Shown here piece by piece: positions 6,551-12,113 of a DNA stretch of 12,113 bases (position 1 is the first letter of the stretch; each line of letters starts with the position of its first letter). The notes under the pieces are model-generated. The model did not search any database. It had not been told where the DNA came from and saw only the letters and a list, made by a program, of their open reading frames with translations. Made by a program: the position numbers and the translations under genes. Where the stretch lies: NCBI GenBank assembly GCA_029259995.1, contig JAJDEC010000491.1, forward strand, positions 1 through 12,113. Direction: 5' to 3'. The DNA comes from Phycisphaerae bacterium. GTDB lineage: Bacteria; Planctomycetota; Phycisphaerae; UBA1845; UTPLA1.

Positions 6551-9115
6551 TCACGGGCCATTGTTCGGGCGTTCGCCATTCAGGCGAAGGAGCAGCGTGC
6601 TCGCCTTTTGAGACCAGGGCGTTTCGCTGTCTCTGACGATTTCGAGGAATCGGATCGCATTGTCCGTGTCGTGAAAGTAGTGCATCAATCGAGCGGCCAC
6701 GAAGAGGCCTGCCGGACTGTTGCGAGCCTCGATCGGCAGGTCTTCGAATGCCCCCATGATGATACGACGATGGTTGTCGAGTAACTTGGCGGGCACCGGC
6801 GATTCAGGAATTCGGTCCAGCGCGTCCATCAGAGCCGCGGCGTTTTGTGTTCGAAGGTTGACATAGACTGCAATCCAGGTCGTGCAGGCGTTATTGTCGG
6901 CGAGCGACGAGACGGCCGCGGGAAGCGGATCGTGCAGATCCATGGCGATGAGCGACTGCGCCCAGAGGATGTAGCAGTCGGTCGCCGTCGACTCGGCGGA
7001 CGATGTGCGGCGGATGTCCTCCCAGAGGGATCGAAGTGCCTGCCAACGCTGTTCAGAAACGAGTAACTGATGGATGCGCGTTGCGGCGTCCAGGTTGGAT
7101 GGATCCGATTTCAGGATCGCGCGATAGTCCTGTTCGGCGTCGGACGTCTGTCCCAGGGCGAGCAGGAGATCGCCACGATTGAACCGAGCGGCGGTTTCAC
7201 GCGGATTCGCCGTCAGCAGGCGATCGTAGCATCGGACGGCCTCGATGTTTCGTCCCATTCGGGCCAGCACGGCGCCGAGATTGAGCAGGGCCGGCGCGTC
7301 CGCGGGATTCAATTCGACGAGTCGTCGGAATCCGCGCTCGGCTTCGTCCAGTCGTCCCGCCGTGTAGTCGAGCATGGCGAGTTCGAATGTGTTGTCGCGA
7401 TGGTGCGGGTTGATCTGTATCGCCTTCTGGAGAACGCTACGCAGATCGGCCGTGTTTCCCACAGCCTGATAGATTCGCGCGAGCGCGCCGTAGGCCGGGA
7501 GAAACTCGGGCTGGTCCGTGATCAATGATTGAAATGCGGCCTTGGCGTCATCACGGCGACCCAGCGCCTGCAAAGTGACGGCGCGAAGGTAGCGCGTTCT
7601 CGTGTGGTCCGGAGTCGCTTTGAGCGCCTGATCGAAGGCGATCAGGGCGGATGCGTGATCGCCGAGCCGGCTTTGCGATTCTCCGACTTGTGCGATCAAT
7701 CGGGGATTTTCGGGCCAACGGTTCGATGCACCCATGGCGATCGAGAGTGCATCGGCCGGGCGATCCACAAACAGAAATGCACGAGCCAGTTCGTTGTGCG
7801 CGTCAGGCTCGTTTGGGAAGCACTCGACGACGCGTTCCGCGTACGTGACAGTATTCCGCCAGACGGGCGCCAGATTGATTGCGATTGTAAACCACCAGAC
7901 GGCGAGTGCGACGAGGGGGACGGCGGCGATCCAATCCGCGTGCGACACGGCTGGCTCCTGTTGATTCTGGTGCTTCTTGAGCCGTCCGACGATGCCTGCG
8001 ATAGTTTCAACGACGGCAAGATGCAGGCCGATCATCGGCAGATACATGTATCGATCCGCAACGAACAGGCGCCGGGCCAAAGACGCAACAAGAAACGGGG
8101 CCAGCAGCAGTGCAAACGCGAGAAGTCCTGCTGTGATGATGGGCGCGCGTTTGCGAAGTATGACAATCAGTGCGAGCAGAAGACCGAGCTTGGCGAAGGC
8201 GACGATAACGCGACTGTCATTCCACGCGACATCCTGCAGCGGCGGCGTCCATGGAGAAAGGCGTGTCGGGACGAAGTATTGATCCACGTATTGGCTCGCG
8301 GCGAGAAGCAGCGACTTCGCGGAACCGGATACACTCGTATGCATCCCCGAGGTGAATCCTTCCGCGTGCGTCAGAATGGACATCGCGCCGACTGCCGCGA
8401 TACCGACTGCGAAGAGCGCGGCATATGTCCACGTTGCCTTGCGATCTCCGGTTCGATGTGATGCGCGATCAAAGGCATATGCAACGATCGGGACTGTCGG
8501 CAGGACTTTTGACGCGAGCGACACGATCCATGAAAGTGTGATGGAAATCCCCCAAACCCCGCTGACGGAGCGCGGGCGTCGAACGGCCAGGATCAGGACG
8601 ACCAGCGCGAAGAGCGTCGCCAGCAGGATCATTCGACCGGAGACCCAGGCGACAGTCTCCATGGCCATCGGATGTGTTGCGAACAGGATGCCCGTCAGGC
8701 CGGAAAATAGGACACGTCGCGATAGCGCGGCCGCAAGCAGGACGGCGAGCATTGCGTTGATCGCATGCAGGACGACGTTTGTCAGATGAAAACCCACCGG
8801 GGAGACGCCGGACGCCGAGTGGGATGCCGCTGCGTAGTTGGCCTGAAACGACAACATGGGGATCGGTTGGTAGAGATCCCCATGTGGAATCGTCAGCAGG
8901 GTCCATGCGTTCGGAATCGATGGATGGTTGACGAGGAAATGATCCGTGACGAATCGCTGATCGTCTCCCATGATGAACCCGGCGTCGAGGGTTCGCCAGC
9001 CGAATGCGGTCGCGGCCAGGCCGCTGACGAGCATCGCGAGAATCAAGGGCAGATGCCGGCGCAGGTTTCCCTGCGGTTCGGCGAGCCGTGCGGATTGGCG
9101 TCTTCTTGAGGGCAT
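6551..9115 (-). CDS. TMTC-like multi-pass membrane protein with TPR repeats (putative O-mannosyltransferase family)
   Basis: From the ATG at 9115 this is an 854-residue protein. A short basic N-terminus is followed by TM1 at about 22-41 and then an FIMGDD segment with D52-D53, the acidic pair expected in the first extracytoplasmic loop of GT-C glycosyltransferases. Further marks of the TMTC-type family are the HL-NV-LHA-NA helix (111-122), HPMAMETVAWVSGR (149-162) and DRYMYLP near 353. About ten hydrophobic segments extend to about 420. Residues about 430-700 are seven or eight TPR units (for example GRLDEAERGFRRLVELNPADAP), then a helical, less regular C-terminus. Eukaryotic TMTC proteins O-mannosylate cadherins in the ER; the bacterial relatives are mostly uncharacterised, so transfer of a lipid-linked sugar to exported proteins is inference. 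In-frame starts also exist at 9178 (ATG) and 9241 (GTG). I chose 9115 because the extra residues do not resemble a signal or transmembrane segment and would crowd the folP promoter region. No strong ribosome binding site is present at any of the three. Confidence 0.85.
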   Translation of the reverse strand: MPSRRRQSARLAEPQGNLRRHLPLILAMLVSGLAATAFGWRTLDAGFIMGDDQRFVTDHFLVNHPSIPNAWTLLTIPHGDLYQPIPMLSFQANYAAASHSASGVSPVGFHLTNVVLHAINAMLAVLLAAALSRRVLFSGLTGILFATHPMAMETVAWVSGRMILLATLFALVVLILAVRRPRSVSGVWGISITLSWIVSLASKVLPTVPIVAYAFDRASHRTGDRKATWTYAALFAVGIAAVGAMSILTHAEGFTSGMHTSVSGSAKSLLLAASQYVDQYFVPTRLSPWTPPLQDVAWNDSRVIVAFAKLGLLLALIVILRKRAPIITAGLLAFALLLAPFLVASLARRLFVADRYMYLPMIGLHLAVVETIAGIVGRLKKHQNQQEPAVSHADWIAAVPLVALAVWWFTIAINLAPVWRNTVTYAERVVECFPNEPDAHNELARAFLFVDRPADALSIAMGASNRWPENPRLIAQVGESQSRLGDHASALIAFDQALKATPDHTRTRYLRAVTLQALGRRDDAKAAFQSLITDQPEFLPAYGALARIYQAVGNTADLRSVLQKAIQINPHHRDNTFELAMLDYTAGRLDEAERGFRRLVELNPADAPALLNLGAVLARMGRNIEAVRCYDRLLTANPRETAARFNRGDLLLALGQTSDAEQDYRAILKSDPSNLDAATRIHQLLVSEQRWQALRSLWEDIRRTSSAESTATDCYILWAQSLIAMDLHDPLPAAVSSLADNNACTTWIAVYVNLRTQNAAALMDALDRIPESPVPAKLLDNHRRIIMGAFEDLPIEARNSPAGLFVAARLMHYFHDTDNAIRFLEIVRDSETPWSQKASTLLLRLNGERPNNGP

Positions 9116-9187
9116 GATCGGGACGGATAATCCTGGGGCAACGCGGCTTAAGCGTCGGGCACTTTTTCTAGGTTGCATTCCTGCGTC

Positions 9188-9222
9188 AAGATGCCCCGAT
9201 AGCGGTTGCGGCGTGGCATCTT
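9188..9222. repeat. 8-bp perfect inverted repeat in the divergent TMTC-like/folP region
   Basis: AAGATGCC at 9188-9195 and GGCATCTT at 9215-9222 are exact reverse complements separated by 19 bases. They lie in the 178-base region between the divergent TMTC-like gene (start 9115) and folP (start 9294). A regulator-binding site or a leader hairpin on the TMTC-like transcript is possible. The ATG at 9178 would fall just past the repeat on the minus strand. No protein family can be assigned. Confidence 0.4.
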
Positions 9223-9257
9223 CGGATTCGACTCCTGTCACGTATCAACGGCGCAGA

Positions 9258-9287
9258 TTGGCCGAATGCGTGACTCAATTCTATCAT
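9258..9287 (+). promoter_or_regulatory. Possible sigma-70-type promoter for folP
   Basis: TTGGCC (9258-9263) and TATCAT (9282-9287) are separated by 18 bases and match the -35 and -10 hexamers moderately. A start of transcription 6-8 bases past the -10 would fall at or next to the folP ATG at 9294, implying a leaderless or nearly leaderless mRNA. This agrees with the lack of a Shine-Dalgarno site there. The promoter is predicted by eye only. Confidence 0.3.
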
Positions 9288-9293
9288 GCGGAC

Positions 9294-10244
9294 ATGCCGA
9301 ACCGATACGAGCATCGATGCGATCGAATCCTCCGAACCTATTCTACGGGGCACGGCGAGCTTGTGTTTGGCAGGCGTTGCCTCGTTATGGGGATTCTCAA
9401 TGTGACGCCGGACAGTTTCAGCGATGCTGGACGACATTTGGATTGCAATGTGGCGATCCGGCGGGCCGTCGAGATGGTCCGGGAAGGCGTGGACGTGATC
9501 GATGTGGGCGGGGAATCGACACGGCCCGGGAGTCAGCCGGTTTCGGCGTTGGATCAGATCGATCGAGTGGTCCCGGCGATTCAGGGGATGCGCGCGGCGG
9601 AGATTGGCGTTCCGATATCGATCGACACGCAGTCCGCGGAAGTGGCCGCGGCCGCGCTGGCTGCCGGCGCGGATATCGTCAATGAAGTGTCTGGCGTGCG
9701 GTTGAGCCGGACGAGTTTGGATTCGCCGACTCGAGACGTTTCAAACGATCTCGACAATCGAGCGATGATGGATCTTCTCGCCAGCCGTGATGTTCCGTTC
9801 GTGATCATGCATATGCAGGGTTCCCCGGACATAATGCAGTCCGCTCCGGAATATGCCGACGTCGTTCAGGACGTCGGTACCTTCTTCCGCGAACGGGCAA
9901 TGGCCCTGGAGTCGGCGGGTGTGCAGACTCAGGGGCGAATGATCGTCGATCCGGGAATCGGATTCGGAAAGCGACTCGAACATAACCTGGCGCTGATCCG
10001 CGCTTGCGCATCGTTTTCTCAAGCGTGGCCTGTCTTGTTGGGAACCTCTCGGAAGCGATGCATTGGTGAGATGCTGACCGATGTCGCGGGACACGAAGGC
10101 GCGCCGGATGCTCAGCATCGCGTGATGGGAACCGCGGCGACGATCGCCCACGCGGCGCTGATGGGCGTCGATATGGTGCGCGTCCACGACGTTCAGGCCA
10201 TGCGTGAAGTCGTTGAAGTCTGCTGGCGCCTGAGTGACGGATGA
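9294..10244 (+). CDS. folP: Dihydropteroate synthase
   Basis: This 316-residue protein joins 6-hydroxymethyl-7,8-dihydropterin pyrophosphate and p-aminobenzoate to form dihydropteroate in cytoplasmic folate synthesis. All hallmark elements are present in order: MGILNVTPDSFSD (32-44), DVGGESTRPG (70-79), PISIDT (107-112), VNEVSG (129-134), MHMQG (172-176), DPGIGFGK (219-226), SRK (252-254) and RVHD (296-299). It is slightly longer than typical enzymes of about 280 residues, owing to about 20 extra N-terminal residues and an insertion of roughly 18 residues (about 137-156) after the VNEVSG motif. That motif has Glu131 where Asp is usual. I chose the ATG at 9294; GTG at 9270 and TTG at 9258 are alternative in-frame starts, and the long open frame back to 8970 overlaps the opposing gene and is not conserved-looking. 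It is divergent from the TMTC-like gene and probably monocistronic, with 310 bases before the kinase. Confidence 0.95.
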   Translation: MPNRYEHRCDRILRTYSTGHGELVFGRRCLVMGILNVTPDSFSDAGRHLDCNVAIRRAVEMVREGVDVIDVGGESTRPGSQPVSALDQIDRVVPAIQGMRAAEIGVPISIDTQSAEVAAAALAAGADIVNEVSGVRLSRTSLDSPTRDVSNDLDNRAMMDLLASRDVPFVIMHMQGSPDIMQSAPEYADVVQDVGTFFRERAMALESAGVQTQGRMIVDPGIGFGKRLEHNLALIRACASFSQAWPVLLGTSRKRCIGEMLTDVAGHEGAPDAQHRVMGTAATIAHAALMGVDMVRVHDVQAMREVVEVCWRLSDG

Positions 10245-10309
10245 TCAGGGAAATCGTATCGGGCGTGGTATCGAGATTCCCCATTCTTGAATGGTCCGAA
10301 ACCGTCACT
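10233..10309 (+). other. Inverted repeats around the folP 3' end
   Basis: AGTGACGG (10233-10240, in the last codons of folP) is the exact reverse complement of CCGTCACT (10302-10309). Inside lie a bulged stem (GGGAA at 10248-10252 with TTCCC at 10277-10281) and the palindrome CCATTCTTGAATGG (10281-10294). Together they could fold into a structure downstream of folP. There is no T-tract, so this is at most a weak or factor-dependent terminator region. Confidence 0.3.
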
Positions 10310-10554
10310 GCGAGTCAACCACTGACGAGGGACGCCGCACGTCGCAACCGATAACCGGCGAATCGCGGCCGTCGGATGAGTCGGACCGATCGGAGAAGCA
10401 TGTACAAGTCGTGGTAGAATAGAATGCGACTTGGCGCCGTCGCGTCCGTGCCCACGCGACAACGCGGGCTGTGTTGAAGCGTCATCTCCGGTTCTTCAGG
10501 GGCGACAACGATCCTGGCGAGGCACCGGAGAGGTCCTGCTCCATGTAGAATGAT
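10245..10554. other. Non-coding stretch between folP and the kinase gene
   Basis: No credible gene was found in these 310 bases on either strand; the open frame on the minus strand is a mirror of the kinase 5' region. The stretch holds the possible folP 3' structure, a TAGAAT hexamer at 10415-10420 without a convincing -35 partner, a GC-rich hairpin at 10439-10460, and a GGAGAGG (10527-10533) followed by an ATG-TAG pair at 10543-10548. It probably carries the kinase promoter and leader, but I cannot place the promoter. Confidence 0.6.
10439..10460 (+). other. GC-rich hairpin in the kinase leader region
   Basis: GTCGCGT (10439-10445) and ACGCGAC (10454-10460) are perfect reverse complements with an 8-base loop. 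The hairpin is about 95 bases before the kinase ATG. It is not followed by a T-run. It could be a leader structure or an operator; chance is possible in GC-rich DNA. Confidence 0.3.
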
Positions 10555-12113
10555 ATGAATCCGGAATTGTACAAACGAGCCAGGGTCGTCTTTCTCGCCG
10601 CTTGCGATCTCGACGCGGGGGCGCGCGATGCGTTCCTTGACGAGTCGTGCGGAGATGACATTGCGCTCCGCGGCGCCGTCGACCTGCTGCTTTGCGGCGA
10701 CGATTCCCCCGTTCATTTGACGCATCGGGCCGAAATGAGCGGACAGATCGACGACATTCTCTTTTCCGGCACTCGAGATGGTGAGGCCGAGATACCAGCG
10801 CAGATTGGTGAATTCAGGATCATCCGAAAAATCGGCGAAGGCGGAATGGGATCAGTCTATGAAGCCGAGCAGTTATCGCCACGGCGAACCGTTGCGCTGA
10901 AGATGATTCGTCCGGATATGCGTGGCCACGAAATTGTTCGACGATTTCGACGCGAGATCGACTTGCTTGGCCAGCTCGAACATCCGGGGATCGCTCGCAT
11001 TTTTCACGCCGGAACCGTCACATCCGAAGGTGGCCCGCGCCCCTACTTCACGATGGAGTTGATCGTCGGCAAAACGCTCATTGCGTATGTCAAGGCCCTG
11101 GACGTCGGGCATCGCGAGCGCATCGAGTTGTTTGCCGCGATCTGTGACGCCGTGCATTACGCCCACATGCGAGGCGTCGTGCATCGCGACATCAAGCCTG
11201 GGAACATTCTCGTTAAAGAGAGCGGGCGTCCCGTGATTCTCGACTTCGGCGTTGCCCGTGCGACGCGATCGGACATCAAGGCCACGACCATGACGGTCAA
11301 TGCCCAACAGATCATTGGCACGCTCGCCTACATGAGTCCCGAGCAGGCGTCTGGATTGGCCGAGGGAATCGACGCGCGAAGTGACGTGTATGCGCTGGGA
11401 GTTGTACTGTTTGAATTGCTCGTCGGCCAGTTACCTTACAGTCTCGACGGAAAGTCGATCGCCGATGCGGCGTTGGCGATTCGAGACGACGAGCCGACAA
11501 GGCTGTCGCGAATCAATCGGGCGCTTCGCGGTGATCTCGAAACGATCGTATTCAAGGCAATGGAAAAAGATCCCGAGCGGCGATACGACTCGGCGGCTGC
11601 ACTCGCGCAGGATCTTCGGCGATACCTGGCCGATGAACCGATCATTGCCCGGCCGCCGTCGGCCATTTACGAGATATCGAAATTTGCGAAACGGAATCGT
11701 GCCCTGGTCGGAACGGGCGTGGGAGCGACAATTCTGCTGATCGCCCTGACGATCTTCGCCCTGACCAAGGCTTCCCTGGCGACGGAATCGCAGCGTGTTG
11801 CGGAAGTTGAAGCGGATCGCGCTAAATCGACGGTCTCGTTTCTCAGTGATGTGCTGGCGTCAGCGGATCCGAATCGATCCAAGGGCAATGAGGCCACGGT
11901 TCGCGGCGTGCTTGACGAAGCGGCCGATCGCATCGAGCGCGGCCAGTTTGCGGAGCATCCGGTTACGCTAGCCCAACTGCATATGACGATCGGCCGAAGT
12001 TATCTGGCCGTCGGTGAATATGACACTGCCCGATCTCATCTCGAGCGAGCGCTCGAATTGAATCTTGATTCACTTGGCCGGAATCACGTTGCATACGCGG
12101 ACAGCCTTGATTA
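10555..12113 (+). CDS. Receptor-type Ser/Thr protein kinase with TPR region (3' end outside window)
   Basis: The frame is open from the ATG at 10555 to the window end (519 complete codons, no stop). Residues 1-60 form a helical leader (AFLDESC-type) common in front of planctomycete and related Hanks-type kinases. The kinase domain spans about 87-360: glycine loop GEGGMGSV (94-101), VALK with K116, helix C Glu134, HRDIKPGN (210-217) with catalytic D212, DFG (230-232), and MSPEQ (260-264). All catalytic residues are present, so it should be an active RD kinase. One transmembrane helix lies at about 384-403, then a short charged linker and the start of a TPR region (about 470-505, LHMTIGRSYLAVGEYDTARSHL). 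Thus the kinase domain faces the cytoplasm and the TPR part the other side. No ECF sigma-factor gene is next to it in the window, and the target is unknown. The best Shine-Dalgarno-like sequence lies 21 bases upstream, too far for this ATG. Confidence 0.9.
   Translation, partial: MNPELYKRARVVFLAACDLDAGARDAFLDESCGDDIALRGAVDLLLCGDDSPVHLTHRAEMSGQIDDILFSGTRDGEAEIPAQIGEFRIIRKIGEGGMGSVYEAEQLSPRRTVALKMIRPDMRGHEIVRRFRREIDLLGQLEHPGIARIFHAGTVTSEGGPRPYFTMELIVGKTLIAYVKALDVGHRERIELFAAICDAVHYAHMRGVVHRDIKPGNILVKESGRPVILDFGVARATRSDIKATTMTVNAQQIIGTLAYMSPEQASGLAEGIDARSDVYALGVVLFELLVGQLPYSLDGKSIADAALAIRDDEPTRLSRINRALRGDLETIVFKAMEKDPERRYDSAAALAQDLRRYLADEPIIARPPSAIYEISKFAKRNRALVGTGVGATILLIALTIFALTKASLATESQRVAEVEADRAKSTVSFLSDVLASADPNRSKGNEATVRGVLDEAADRIERGQFAEHPVTLAQLHMTIGRSYLAVGEYDTARSHLERALELNLDSLGRNHVAYADSLD

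Noticed and set aside
7000..7830. Repeated helical pattern as DNA repeats
   Set aside because: The repetition is at protein level (TPR units) and the DNA copies are too diverged to count as nucleotide repeats.
7529..8461. 310-codon open frame on the plus strand opposite the TMTC-like gene
   Set aside because: It is a mirror frame of a gene with clear transmembrane and TPR structure; the translation is highly charged with no domain signal.
9148..9192. TTGACG on the minus strand as a -35 box for the TMTC-like gene
   Set aside because: No acceptable -10 hexamer lies 16-18 bases downstream; the nearest TAGAAA is only 13 bases away.
9116..9241. Longer TMTC-like start at GTG 9241 or ATG 9178
   Set aside because: The added residues have no signal or membrane character; ATG 9115 places a short basic segment before the first membrane helix. 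It cannot be fully excluded.
8970..9293. Extended N-terminus of FolP back to base 8970
   Set aside because: It would overlap the start of the divergent TMTC-like gene, its translation is arginine- and cysteine-rich without motifs, and DHPS enzymes need no such extension.
10415..10420. TAGAAT as a -10 box for the kinase gene
   Set aside because: No -35-like hexamer is found at a suitable distance, so a promoter call is not justified.

Overview
The window is a GC-rich bacterial chromosome segment whose gene content points to a planctomycete, possibly of the Phycisphaerae lineage. The clues are a large Ser/Thr kinase with a C-terminal TPR region, a multi-pass TMTC-like membrane protein with TPR repeats, a weak presence of Shine-Dalgarno sites, and a surface-polysaccharide type gene set. 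The taxonomic placement is inference from gene style, not from a marker gene. No rRNA, tRNA, CRISPR array, insertion sequence or phage gene was seen.

Layout. (1) Bases 1-5462, plus strand: three tightly spaced genes that look like the tail of an exopolysaccharide/O-antigen operon. They are a two-domain oxidoreductase (alcohol-dehydrogenase-like domain fused to a Gfo/Idh/MocA domain; its first few codons lie upstream of the window), a heparinase II/III-family protein with no visible signal peptide, and a WbuB-like family 4 glycosyltransferase. Gaps are 33 and 23 bases. (2) Bases 5459-9115, minus strand: an extended-SDR sugar-nucleotide enzyme with UXS/ArnA-decarboxylase-like residues, and upstream of it an 854-residue membrane protein resembling the TMTC (protein O-mannosyltransferase-like) family with a TPR array. 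The glycosyltransferase and the SDR gene converge and share one CTAG palindrome as both stop codons. (3) Bases 9116-9293: a divergent intergenic region with an 8-bp inverted repeat and a possible folP promoter placed so close to the ATG that the mRNA may be leaderless. (4) Bases 9294-10244, plus strand: folP, dihydropteroate synthase, with an insertion after the usual NDVSG-like motif. (5) Bases 10245-10554: non-coding, with several small inverted repeats and a start-stop (ATG-TAG) element. (6) From 10555 to the window end: a receptor-type Ser/Thr protein kinase, cut off in its TPR region.

How they fit together: genes 1-5 all deal with sugar nucleotides, glycan assembly or glycan transfer at the envelope. 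The SDR enzyme could supply a nucleotide sugar for the GT4 pathway or for a neighbouring pathway. The TMTC-like protein could transfer sugar to exported proteins, but its order on the opposite strand shows it is a separate unit. folP and the kinase appear to be unrelated housekeeping and signalling genes. No wholly new system is evident. The most unusual points are the signal-less heparinase-fold protein inside a biosynthetic operon, the bacterial TMTC-like gene next to a sugar-nucleotide decarboxylase-like gene, and the atypical start contexts of folP and the kinase.
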